IMG/VR virus record: IMGVR_UViG_3300005541_000015
Span: 1 to 35,951 of that record
DNA length: 35,951 bases
Reading direction: 5' to 3' (one strand)
Origin: a virus
In this document: piece by piece, positions 17,168-23,234 of the stretch
Position numbering within the stretch: the stretch's first letter is position 1
Layout of the letters: the number at the start of each line of letters is the position of its first letter
Position numbers and translations under genes: made by a program
Notes under the pieces: model-generated
Database searches by the model: none
What the model was told of the DNA's origin: nothing
The model's input: only the letters and a program-made list of their open reading frames with translations

Positions 17168-18415
17168 TCAGACGGTGAAATCCATCGGGCCGGCTGCCGC
17201 GAGCGCAGCGGCGAGCTGCGCACGGAAGCCGTCGATCCGATCGGCCGGGAGCGGAGGAGCTGCTGGAATGCCGTTCGTCGCTGGGCCGTTGTGATTCGGC
17301 CGTCGGCTGGCTTGCTGCGACGCTCGGGCGAGAAACGCTTGATTCGAGGCGGCCTGACGCTGTTGCGGCGTGGCTGCTTGTGCGGGAGCGGCTGCGGCAG
17401 CGGCGGAGGTCGGGTCGAAGCCGGCCTGCTGCAAGGCGGCGAACGCCAGCGATCCCTCGCCGGTAATCAGCTTCTTGGCGATGTCGCGTGCCGCGGGAAC
17501 CGGGACACCCATTTGAACAAGGCTCGTCATCGACGCCTGATATTGCTGCCCTTCCGGCGTCAAGACCGGTGTCCCGGTGACTGGATTCGTGGCAGGGCGG
17601 CCGAATTGATCTTTCTGGAACATCCAGTGTCCGTCTTCGGCACGAATCTGCTGGCCGAACTGGTTGGCCTGGAGCATGGTGATCTGCTCCGAAGCGATCC
17701 GCTGGGCCTGGTCTCGCACCATTTGCTCGACCCGATCCGACAGACCGTTCTGCCAAACGAAGTCAGCCGGGTTCTCCCACAGCTTCGATTCGTTCTGGTG
17801 CAGCCACTGCTGATAGGCTTCGTATTTCTGCGGCAGGTCGAGCATGGCGCCCGGCTTGGCAACAATCCGGCCGTCCGGCGCCCGCTCAAGCTGGCTGGCC
17901 CAAGCCGGGTTCCACTCGGGCGGACCCTTCCACTTCGAGGCTTGGGCTTGCGCCTGGGTCTGCGGAGCAATCTGTTGGGCCTGAACGGCGCCCTGCTGCT
18001 GAGCGACCCGAAGCTGTTGAAGCTGCTGTTGCAGGAAGGCTTGCTGTTGGGCAAGCTCTTGATTCTGCTGCTGAGCCATCGCCCAATGCTGAAGCACCTG
18101 GCCGAAAGCTGCCTGATCGTCCTCGGCCTCGGCGAAGCCCTGCATCCCGTATTGGTTTACGAGCAGGTCTTTGATCCAGCCCTGGGTCTGCTGACCTGCG
18201 GCCTGAGCCTGAGCGGCGAGTGCCGGCGATAGCGGTTCGGCAGCGGGATCGACCTGTTGAGGCGGTGCCTGAGACTCCTGATTCGCCTGGGCAACCTGCG
18301 ATTGAGCATCGGCGCCACCGTAATCGGCACCGTCGGTCGTACCAACGGCGTCGGTTGCCGGGTCGTCGAACGTCTGATCGTCAATCGAGTCTGCGAACGC
18401 CTGGGCTTTGCTCAT
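17168..18415 (-). CDS. Scaffold-like protein, Gln/Ala-rich
   Basis: 415 residues. The N-terminal 55 residues are acidic (MSKAQAFADSIDDQTFDDP). Residues about 85-165 are a Gln/Ala-rich coiled coil (MAQQQNQELAQQQAFLQQQLQQ). A central folded part (KWENPADFVWQNGLSDRVEQMV) and an Ala/Pro-rich end follow, with a helical C-terminus (RAQLAAALAAAGPMDFTV). An acidic, mostly helical protein of this size upstream of the capsid gene is typical of phage scaffolds. No strong ribosome-binding site is visible upstream of the ATG. The gene is first in the virion operon and faces the early module. Confidence 0.68.
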   Translation of the reverse strand: MSKAQAFADSIDDQTFDDPATDAVGTTDGADYGGADAQSQVAQANQESQAPPQQVDPAAEPLSPALAAQAQAAGQQTQGWIKDLLVNQYGMQGFAEAEDDQAAFGQVLQHWAMAQQQNQELAQQQAFLQQQLQQLRVAQQQGAVQAQQIAPQTQAQAQASKWKGPPEWNPAWASQLERAPDGRIVAKPGAMLDLPQKYEAYQQWLHQNESKLWENPADFVWQNGLSDRVEQMVRDQAQRIASEQITMLQANQFGQQIRAEDGHWMFQKDQFGRPATNPVTGTPVLTPEGQQYQASMTSLVQMGVPVPAARDIAKKLITGEGSLAFAALQQAGFDPTSAAAAAAPAQAATPQQRQAASNQAFLARASQQASRRPNHNGPATNGIPAAPPLPADRIDGFRAQLAAALAAAGPMDFTV

Positions 18416-18490
18416 CGAGAAGCGGTCTATTGGCCTGAAATCTCTCTCTGACCAATGCCTTGGCCGAGTTTTGGCACGGCAGCCCGCAGC

Positions 18491-18562
18491 TTTGCGACAA
18501 AAAGTAGGGGAAGTTGACCATTTTTTGACGTTTTGCTACAAAAGTAGAGCAACTTACTCTAC
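18491..18562. promoter_or_regulatory. Operator-like direct and inverted repeats in divergent control region
   Basis: Two related 26-28 base blocks start at about 18491 and about 18532. Each reads TTTGC, then G or T, then ACAAA(A)AGTAG, then G or A, G, G or C, AA, G or C, TT. They overlap the early promoter elements. The second block contains a perfect inverted repeat, GTAGAG (18544-18549) and CTCTAC (18557-18562), with a 7-nt spacer, just downstream of the predicted -10. Repeats in this place suit binding by a repressor or by the small HTH protein encoded next. Confidence 0.6.
18514..18542 (+). promoter_or_regulatory. Sigma70-like promoter for the early module
   Basis: TTGACC at 18514-18519 and TACAAA at 18537-18542 are separated by 17 nt. 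Transcription would begin near 18549, about 26 nt before the ATG of the HTH gene. The inverted repeat just after the -10 lies over the start site, so binding there could block initiation. Confidence 0.55.
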
Positions 18563-18574
18563 GGTGGATGCAAA

Positions 18575-18787
18575 ATGACCATTCGAGAGGTCGTTGATCG
18601 ACTTTGGACCGATCATCGCATCCATGTCACGCCCGGCATGATCCGAAAGGCGATGGATGACGGGAAACTCGAGCGTCCGATGAAGAACGTCCTCGGCCAT
18701 CACGACTTCATGCGCCGGCACGTCGAAGCGATGGCGGCACACTGGAGAAAGCGGGCATCTAGCCCAGAACATCAGAGGCAGGGATGA
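18575..18787 (+). CDS. Small HTH-like protein, excisionase/regulator type
   Basis: 70 residues, GGTGG before the ATG. TIREVVDRLWTDHRIHVTPG then MIRKAMDDGKLERPMKN is a helix-turn-helix-like pattern, like the short MerR/excisionase winged helices, and a second helix HHDFMRRHVEAMAAHWRKRA follows. It is the first gene after the promoter with repeats and is coupled to the next gene by ATGA. It may bind those repeats or direct excision. The family call is by pattern only. Confidence 0.6.
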   Translation: MTIREVVDRLWTDHRIHVTPGMIRKAMDDGKLERPMKNVLGHHDFMRRHVEAMAAHWRKRASSPEHQRQG

Positions 18788-19080
18788 CCGACACGGCCCA
18801 ATTCCTGTTCAGCACCGCAGCCACGCTGTTTTCGGCGGCCGTACTGCTGTTCGTGGTCGGGCTGTTCATAAGTGCGGTTGCTGGGCTGTGTGAGCGGTTT
18901 CGCACAGTGACGCACACAAATCCGCACATGCCGGCTCATGAGCCGCAAGAGAGCCGCATAAACCCGCCCGCAGAGCCGCCGCCGACCGTGGACTTCCGGG
19001 CCGGGGAGCCGGAAAGTTCCAGCCATGTCACGGCACGGTTCCAGCCAGGTCCGCCATATGACCTGCCACCGTTGGAGTGA
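18784..19080 (+). CDS. Small single-pass membrane protein
   Basis: 98 residues. Residues about 10-36 (STAATLFSAAVLLFVVGLFI) are a clear transmembrane helix. The rest is a polar Pro/Glu-rich tail (HMPAHEPQESRINPPAEPPP). No signal peptidase site is evident, so an N-terminal anchor is likely. Both ends are coupled by 4-nt overlaps (ATGA and GTGA). It may act at the membrane as an exclusion or lysis-related protein; function unknown. Confidence 0.6.
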   Translation: MTDTAQFLFSTAATLFSAAVLLFVVGLFISAVAGLCERFRTVTHTNPHMPAHEPQESRINPPAEPPPTVDFRAGEPESSSHVTARFQPGPPYDLPPLE

Positions 19081-19355
19081 CCGTGCTGACCTTCAGGCAA
19101 GCGGCGGGCGGCTACATCCACATCGACCCGCAGGAAATCGTCTACGTTGCCGAACACGACAAGAACCCGGTACGAGGCGAACGCACGCTGCGAATCCGCC
19201 TGCGATCCGTGACGGACCAGATTCTCGTCATCGGAGAAGCCGGCGAGGCCCTGCAACGCATCGTCAACGCTAAAACATGGTGGAAGAACCCAAGAGAATC
19301 AGCTTCCTCAGCGGCCAGGGCGACGGCGACTTCGAATTCTGCCAGGCGATCGTGA
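19077..19355 (+). CDS. Small hypothetical with long overlap to the next gene
   Basis: 92 residues from a GTG that overlaps the upstream stop (GTGA). The first 70 residues are a beta-rich unit (QAAGGYIHIDPQEIVYVAEHD, then RIRLRSVTDQILVIGEAGEAL). The last 22 residues are Ser/Ala/Arg-rich and lie in the 79-nt overlap with the next gene, so this tail may carry little function. Role unknown. Confidence 0.5.
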   Translation: MTVLTFRQAAGGYIHIDPQEIVYVAEHDKNPVRGERTLRIRLRSVTDQILVIGEAGEALQRIVNAKTWWKNPRESASSAARATATSNSARRS

Positions 19356-19501
19356 ACTTCGGCCAGCCCGGCTCACACGCCTGCCTGAAACCACAAGCCG
19401 GCGTAGCGATCGTTCACAAAGAACGCTTTGCCGTTTGCGACGAATGCTTTAGGATGCTTGAGGCGACCGTCAGCGAGATCAAACGTAGAATTGAGGAGTA
19501 A
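19277..19501 (+). CDS. Small protein with a CxxC knuckle
   Basis: 74 residues, starting MVEEPKRISFLSGQGDGDFE. A VCDECFRML knuckle (CxxC) plus the earlier Cys and His (SHACLKPQAG) could form a zinc-binding site. A helix closes the protein (EATVSEIKRRIEE). It overlaps the previous gene by 79 nt. A nucleic-acid-binding role is possible but unproven. Confidence 0.5.
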   Translation: MVEEPKRISFLSGQGDGDFEFCQAIVNFGQPGSHACLKPQAGVAIVHKERFAVCDECFRMLEATVSEIKRRIEE

Positions 19502-19504
19502 CCG

Positions 19505-19675
19505 ATGCCTCTCGACAAATCCGGCTCACGCGAATCCGTCGGAGAGAACATAAAGCGAGAGATGCAGGCAGGCCGCCCGCAGAAACAAGCCGTTGCCATT
19601 GCCCTTAGCGTCCAACGCAAGGCCCTCGGAGAGTCGCCGGCCAAGAAGCTCAAGAAGATCATGGGTGGCAAATGA
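19505..19675 (+). CDS. Small basic protein (DUF6496-like pattern)
   Basis: 56 residues starting 3 nt after the upstream stop, with GAGGAG just before. SVGENIKREMQAGRPQKQAV then AIALSVQRKALGESP matches a small phage-type pattern in which an N-terminal helix is followed by KPQKQAVAIAL. The end is Lys-rich (AKKLKKIMGGK). Likely a short nucleic-acid-associated protein. Its TGA overlaps the next ATG (ATGA). Confidence 0.6.
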   Translation: MPLDKSGSRESVGENIKREMQAGRPQKQAVAIALSVQRKALGESPAKKLKKIMGGK

Positions 19676-19869
19676 GCATTGATCCCAGGGCTTCCAGCGC
19701 TGCGTTTCAGACCGTCGAGAACACGAATCCGCCTCGTGTCATCGACATTCGCTCGACGAGCGCTGTAACCAACTTGATTCCCAGGGGACCGGCGATCCAG
19801 ATCACGGGATGTACCGATCCAAAGCGGGAGGCGGAGACAGTGATGCTCTTCCCGCCGAAACTGCTGTAA
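19672..19869 (+). CDS. Small hypothetical, last gene of the first early transcript
   Basis: 65 residues, starting MSIDPRASSAAFQTVENTNP, with an overlapping ATGA start. It has a short hydrophobic end and no recognisable motif. The overlap is the main reason to accept it. It stops about 140 nt before a good terminator. Confidence 0.4.
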   Translation: MSIDPRASSAAFQTVENTNPPRVIDIRSTSAVTNLIPRGPAIQITGCTDPKREAETVMLFPPKLL

Positions 19870-19873
19870 TAGG

Positions 19874-19943
19874 GGCGTCCGTCCGTTCCTTCCAACCCGT
19901 GGGCGGTTGCATACCAACGGGCTTGGCGTCCGTCCGTTCCTTC
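19874..19943 (+). repeat. 19-base direct repeat in the gap after the early transcript
   Basis: GGCGTCCGTCCGTTCCTTC occurs at 19874-19892 and again at 19925-19943. The interval between the copies contains CCCGT and ACGGG arms that could pair. The sequence has no gene I can support. It might be a binding site or part of a processed RNA. Confidence 0.65.
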
Positions 19944-20008
19944 GATGCTGGCCAGCTTCTGGCAAAATCACAACTCGACGGCGTGTCCCTACCACACGTC
20001 GACCGCTC

Positions 20009-20046
20009 TGGCCAGTCGTGATGTGCACACGCTGGCCAATTTTTTT
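20009..20046 (+). terminator. Intrinsic terminator of the first early transcript
   Basis: The stem is TGGCCAG (20009-20015) with CTGGCCA (20032-20038), extended by CGTG/CACG past one bulged T, giving about 11 bp with a 7-nt loop (ATGTGCA). It is followed by AATTTTTTT (20039-20046). Both arm lengths and the T run suit factor-independent termination on the plus strand. Confidence 0.75.
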
Positions 20047-20047
20047 C

Positions 20048-20076
20048 TTGCATCGTTTTAGCCGACACGCTATAAC
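20048..20076 (+). promoter_or_regulatory. Sigma70-like promoter directly after the terminator
   Basis: TTGCAT (20048-20053), 17 nt, TATAAC (20071-20076). The spacer holds TAGCCGACAC (20059-20068), which recurs in the promoter at 21434-21463. The start would be near 20083. There is no convincing gene for the next 420 nt. Confidence 0.6.
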
Positions 20077-20082
20077 GACCAA

Positions 20083-20500
20083 CGCCAGCCGCCACCGCAT
20101 CCCCCTATGCCCAAAGGGGAGGTAAGCCTTCGGCTGCCGGTCATGCCGACCGCTTCCCTTGAACAAAGGCCGGTAGAGAGCCTACGAGCGCCCCGAGGGG
20201 CCAACAATCTCGAAACGACCGGGCTTGCAGCTAGCCTCGCAAAGCACCCGTGCCGCCGACAAGGCACAGACCTGTTCGCCAAAAGCGACGTCGGCACGGT
20301 TCGCTCTGGACAGAGCGCGTCGGCCCTGCCAGCGTTCAGAGTTTGCCGACACAACCGGCAACGTGAGTCCAGGAACCCTTGAGCAGGGCGGGACTTTCAA
20401 GAAGAAAGCCATCGAGCCTCACGTAAATCAAAGCGCGGGGAAGGAAGAGCCGCACTGCGCACGTAGGGCAAGGTAGAACCAGTTGGCGATCGACCAGGAG
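20083..20500 (+). ncRNA. Candidate structured RNA or long structured leader
   Basis: No supported gene is present here: a frame from 20107 exists but has no ribosome-binding site and no recognisable protein pattern. The sequence carries many local hairpins. The best are CGCTCT/AGAGCG (20302-20317, GGAC loop), TTGCCG/CGGCAA (20343-20361), AGTCC/GGACT (20366-20395) enclosing CCCT/AGGG, GTGCC/GGCAC (20250-20267), CGGTC/GACCG (20138-20152), AGCC/GGCT (20125-20135) and CCCC/GGGG (about 20102-20119). An upstream terminator and a dedicated promoter frame it. A 37-codon gene with a good ribosome-binding site starts at 20508, so it could instead be an unusually long 5' leader. Start and end are estimates. 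I could not match it to a known RNA class. Confidence 0.5.
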
Positions 20501-20507
20501 TTACACC

Positions 20508-20621
20508 GTGTCACGAACTGAACCAGAAGGATTTGCGGTTGTGCGGTCTGCTGCCAAAAGGCGTAAAGGAAAACATGGTGAGTCGGAGAGCCAGAATTTC
20601 AGCACGCAGCAAAACCCATGA
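20508..20621 (+). CDS. Short basic protein after the structured region
   Basis: 37 residues from a GTG, 7 nt after AGGAG. It starts VSRTEPEGFAVVRSAAKRRK and ends in a Ser/Gln-rich tail. The ribosome-binding site is the best in this interval and the protein is basic. It may be the product of the transcript that begins near 20083, or a separate gene. No family recognised. Confidence 0.45.
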   Translation: MSRTEPEGFAVVRSAAKRRKGKHGESESQNFSTQQNP

Positions 20622-20747
20622 GGTAGCAGGCCAGCAGACGGCCAGCGGCCAGCAGTTAACATACAGCGGCAGACGACGAACGTACAGCAGCGAGCGTACA
20701 GCGTCCGACAGCCGCAATTCCGCAACGTAGACCAGCAGGACGAAAAC
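20622..20747 (+). repeat. Short-motif-rich spacer
   Basis: The spacer between two small genes repeats GGCCAGC and CGTACAGC-like units several times. A similar block recurs at 20930-21010. I see no gene in it with a convincing start. It could be recombination-prone repeats or protein-binding sites. Confidence 0.4.
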
Positions 20748-20987
20748 ATGGACCACACGATCAAGGCCAGACTCAATGCCGTCCGCAAGCAGAACTACCC
20801 GCTCACGCTCACAGACGACGATGCCGAGGCCCTGGTAGAGTGCATCCGACACATCATGGCCGTCGTCAGGGAAAACGACCAAGTCCTCGTCATGGAAGAC
20901 TACGACCTCGCCACAAGCACACTCGTGCATCCCACCAGACGACCAGCAACGGCCAGCGGACGACGGAAAAACCGATCCCGCCAGTAG
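20748..20987 (+). CDS. Small acidic hypothetical protein
   Basis: 79 residues. MDHTIKARLNAVRKQNYPLT then TDDDAEALVECIRHIMAVVREN is a helical unit rich in acidic residues. VLVMEDYDLATS follows. The last 17 residues are an Arg-rich tail translated from the repeat-like GGCCAGC sequence, so this end may be a later extension. AGGACG lies before the ATG. Confidence 0.55.
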   Translation: MDHTIKARLNAVRKQNYPLTLTDDDAEALVECIRHIMAVVRENDQVLVMEDYDLATSTLVHPTRRPATASGRRKNRSRQ

Positions 20988-21283
20988 GCCAGCAGCGTAG
21001 AACAGCGGCTTGCCCAGCTTAACGTAATCTGGAAATCCGAAAAATTCCCGCACCGTATATAGGCTATATGCGGCGTGGAGTGGGGGCCTGCCGCCGGGGT
21101 GGCCCGCCGTGCGCAAGCCGTGGCGAGGAAATGCGTTGCGGCTGCACAACGGAACCGCACCGCTAGAGTATGCACCATGTCATACTCCATGGGTATGGAG
21201 CATATCTAGTCCATGCCTATACCCCAACAGTAGTGGGGGTGAGCTGCCGTGGTGCTGTGTCGGCTGTCTACGGGCTGATCTGG

Positions 21284-21419
21284 CGCCCTCGGTTCGCCCT
21301 CAGTCTTACGTCGGTTTTCTTTCGGTCTGCGGAACTGCTGATCGGCCTGGTGGATTTTCCCACGATACCAAGTGTCCAAGTATCGGTGCCGAGGGCGACG
21401 TACCGAGCGAGAAAGAAAA
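21284..21419 (+). other. Crossed inverted repeats forming a possible pseudoknot
   Basis: Two perfect 9-bp complementary pairs interleave. CGCCCTCGG (21284-21292) pairs with CCGAGGGCG (21389-21397), and TTTTCTTTC (21315-21323) pairs with GAAAGAAAA (21411-21419). Between them CGATAC (21363-21368) and GTATCG (21380-21385) form a hairpin. The A-B-A'-B' order cannot fold as a simple stem and would be an H-type pseudoknot in RNA, or a cruciform-like site in DNA. No supported gene covers it. The wider gap 20988-21501 also holds a TATATAGGCTATAT stretch (about 21055-21070), inverted arms around 21180-21235, and no convincing gene. Confidence 0.5.
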
Positions 21420-21433
21420 TTCCGATGCTGGGC

Positions 21434-21463
21434 TTGACTCATATAGCCGACACCTATTATGAT
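21434..21463 (+). promoter_or_regulatory. Sigma70-like promoter for the clamp-loader gene group
   Basis: TTGACT (21434-21439), 18 nt, TATGAT (21458-21463). TAGCCGACAC at 21444-21453 is shared with the promoter at 20048. The next ATG is at 21502 with AGGAG in front. Good match to the sigma70 consensus; the shared motif suggests common control. Confidence 0.6.
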
Positions 21464-21501
21464 GTTGGTGGCGGGCAACAATCCCTAGCAGGAGTCGAAC
21501 G

Positions 21502-21753
21502 ATGCATACGGTTCTTTCCGTCAAGCGTGACTTGCCTGATGTTCCAGTTCAGATCGGCAAGCGTATCGTGCAGGCCAAACTCTCTGGCCGTCTAAACGAC
21601 CACGCCTCAGTTACCGTCTTCAACGATGGCACGCTTCGGCGTGGCGCTCCGATCTGGATGGCATGGCACTACGCTTGGCAAACCATCGTTAACTGCCTTA
21701 ACGACGGCAGGCCTCTCAAGGCTAATCCCGAAGATGGTATCTGGATTTCCTGA
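21502..21753 (+). CDS. Small hypothetical, first gene of the second early transcript
   Basis: 83 residues, starting MHTVLSVKRDLPDVPVQIGK. The centre (NDHASVTVFNDGTLRRGAPI) looks like a beta-rich unit and WMAWHYAWQTIVNCLNDGRP is an aromatic helix. The ribosome-binding leader TCCCTAGCAGGAG (21482-21494) is identical to that of the AAA+ gene at 21829. Family unknown. Confidence 0.65.
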   Translation: MHTVLSVKRDLPDVPVQIGKRIVQAKLSGRLNDHASVTVFNDGTLRRGAPIWMAWHYAWQTIVNCLNDGRPLKANPEDGIWIS

Positions 21754-21828
21754 AGCGTAGGCCCGATCGGCCGGCGTCGTAGCGCCTGCCGTTCGGTTTT
21801 ACCTTTCTTCCCTAGCAGGAGAATCGCG

Positions 21829-22485
21829 ATGAATTTGCATGAGAAGTATCGACCACGTACCTGGGCAGAAGTAATCGGCCAGCCGAAGATCGTACAGGCC
21901 GTTCAGCGGCTTGCGGCGTCTGAGAGCGGAATCGGAGGGCGGGCTTTCTGGATTGCCGGGAGCAGTGGAACTGGCAAGACAACGATTGCCCGACTGCTTG
22001 CAGCGGAACTGGCCGAGCCGTTTAACACAACCGAATACGTCGGCCGTGAGCTCAGTGGAGCTGATGTCCGTGAGATTCGACGCATGATGGGCTATAGGGC
22101 CCTCGGAATCGGTGGAGTCGTCGCAATCGTCAATGAGGCTCACGGCCTGGCCAAGCCTGCGATTGAGGCTTTGCTGAACTGCTTGGAGCCTATTCCGAAT
22201 CATGCAGCGTGGATTTTCACGACGACAACCGAAGGGCAGGAAACGCTCTTTGACGGGCAGATCGACGCCTCGCCGCTCTTTAGCCGATGCGTTCCCCTGA
22301 TGCTGAGTCGGCAAGGCTTGTCGTCGGCATTCGCTGCGAGGGCAATGGAGATTGCTAGAGCTGAAGGGCTCGACGGCCAGCCGTTGAAGGCTTACGAGCG
22401 TTTGGCGAAGGATACCCGCAACAATCTGCGGATGATGCTCAGCAAGATCGAGGCTGGCGTCATGCTGGCCGGCGAGGCCGAGTAA
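21829..22485 (+). CDS. Clamp-loader-like AAA+ ATPase
   Basis: 218 residues. Sliding-clamp loaders open the DNA polymerase clamp using ATP. Here Walker A is GSSGTGKTT at residues 44-52, the Walker B-like strand is VVAIVNEAHG (residues 97-106, with N-E where D-E is usual), sensor 1 is IFTTTTEG, and an SRC arginine-finger motif lies at 152-154. The YRPxTWxEVIGQ start (residues 7-18) is the classic DnaX/RFC opening. Much shorter than DnaX, it lacks the zinc-binding Cys cluster and C-terminal collar. The start has the strong TCCCTAGCAGGAG leader. A replication or recombination role is likely; a general DnaX-like name is not given because of the size. Confidence 0.75.
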   Translation: MNLHEKYRPRTWAEVIGQPKIVQAVQRLAASESGIGGRAFWIAGSSGTGKTTIARLLAAELAEPFNTTEYVGRELSGADVREIRRMMGYRALGIGGVVAIVNEAHGLAKPAIEALLNCLEPIPNHAAWIFTTTTEGQETLFDGQIDASPLFSRCVPLMLSRQGLSSAFAARAMEIARAEGLDGQPLKAYERLAKDTRNNLRMMLSKIEAGVMLAGEAE

Positions 22486-22498
22486 CTCCGAGAACGCC

Positions 22499-22705
22499 AT
22501 TCTGGCCCTAAGGAGCCGCCTGCAAGACGAGTTCAACGAAGCAGCTCCAGACCTGGGTGCCTCATGCTGGTCTGATCTGCTGAATGCTGCGTTGTCTGAA
22601 GTCAACTGGTACGAGATTGCCGAGCACATGATCGACGACGGAAACTTTGACGATGATCACGACGAGGATGAAGAGAGCGAGGACGACGAGGAAAGTGATG
22701 AGTAA
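22499..22705 (+). CDS. Acidic protein lacking an ordinary start codon
   Basis: An open frame of up to 68 codons runs from just after the AAA+ stop to TAA at 22705. The protein part (LRSRLQDEFNEAAPDLGA, LLNAALSEVNWYEIAEHMID) looks genuine and ends in a long Asp/Glu tail. No ATG, GTG or TTG lies between the previous in-frame stop and this coding part. Options are an ATT start at 22499, a CTG start at 22520 placed 4 nt after a strong AAGGAG (22510-22515), or a +1 frameshift near the AAA+ stop (TAA followed by C). I favour CTG or ATT. Function unknown. Confidence 0.5.
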   Translation: MLALRSRLQDEFNEAAPDLGASCWSDLLNAALSEVNWYEIAEHMIDDGNFDDDHDEDEESEDDEESDE

Positions 22706-22719
22706 CAAATCAACCTCGT

Positions 22720-22840
22720 CTCCTTGCTAGGGAGCTCCCCGGCGGTCGGCGCATCGGGCGTCGGCCGTCCGGGGATGTTGTGAACCACGGGGCAACCCGC
22801 CGACCGGGGAGAGTCGGAGCCGGCCGAGAGGCCAAGGAGA
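22720..22840 (+). promoter_or_regulatory. Structured leader before the 22845 gene
   Basis: The region opens with CTCCTTGCTAGGGA (22720-22733), the reverse complement of the TCCCTAGCAGGAG leaders upstream apart from one extra base. A GGGAGCTCCC palindrome follows, then a long hairpin at 22737-22774 (16 bp with one bulge and two G-U pairs, 5-nt loop). Next are CCGAC/GTCGG and GGCC/GGCC arms before an AAGGAG. A folded 5' leader is likely; what it senses is unknown. Confidence 0.5.
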
Positions 22841-22844
22841 TGCG

Positions 22845-23144
22845 ATGAAACTTGCAGAATACGAATCGTTGGTGTCCGGTGTCGAGAACGGGAAAATCGA
22901 AGGCACTGCCGAAGCAATCGAAGTGCGAATGATCGGTATAGCCCGCGAGTGTCGGACTGCCCTCTGGCGAAGCGCTGATCTGCGGGCAGAAGCTGGCCGA
23001 ATTGCGGACAGAGCCGAAGCGATTGCACAAAAGCTCGCTCCCGTCGCTGCCACGAGGAATCATACACCGGCCGAGAGATTGACAGGCACTTATGCTCATC
23101 ACTGCGGGCACGCAGGGCAATGGCTATACGAGGTTTATCGCTGA
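22845..23144 (+). CDS. Hypothetical helical protein
   Basis: 99 residues with AAGGAG upstream of the ATG. It starts MKLAEYESLVSGVENGKIEG. Central helices (AIEVRMIGIARECRTALWRSA, LRAEAGRIADRAEAIAQKLA) are regular, and the end has HHCGHAGQWLYEVYR. The clustered His/Cys could bind metal. Lies between the structured leader and the recombinase. Family unknown. Confidence 0.6.
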   Translation: MKLAEYESLVSGVENGKIEGTAEAIEVRMIGIARECRTALWRSADLRAEAGRIADRAEAIAQKLAPVAATRNHTPAERLTGTYAHHCGHAGQWLYEVYR

Positions 23145-23156
23145 ACCCGATCCCTT

Positions 23157-23200
23157 GCCCGTGCCGGCGTGTTGCGCCCGAGGCGACCGCCGGCACGGGC
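23157..23200 (+). repeat. Perfect 13-bp inverted repeat upstream of the recombinase
   Basis: GCCCGTGCCGGCG (23157-23169) and CGCCGGCACGGGC (23188-23200) are exact complements with an 18-nt spacer that itself can form CGCC/GGCG. The arms sit between a stop at 23144 and the recombinase ATG at 23235. Possible roles are a crossover or resolvase-binding site, a terminator without a long T run, or a regulatory hairpin. Confidence 0.6.
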
Positions 23201-23234
23201 GGCTTTCAAGTCAGAGCAGTGGAGCAACGAAGCA

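Noticed and set aside
20107-20382. 91-codon frame in the structured region
   Set aside because: No ribosome-binding site, no recognisable protein features, and the same stretch is better explained as folded RNA.
21170-21595. 141-codon plus frame across the promoter and the 21502 gene
   Set aside because: It conflicts with a better start and ribosome-binding site at 21502 and spans crossed inverted repeats.
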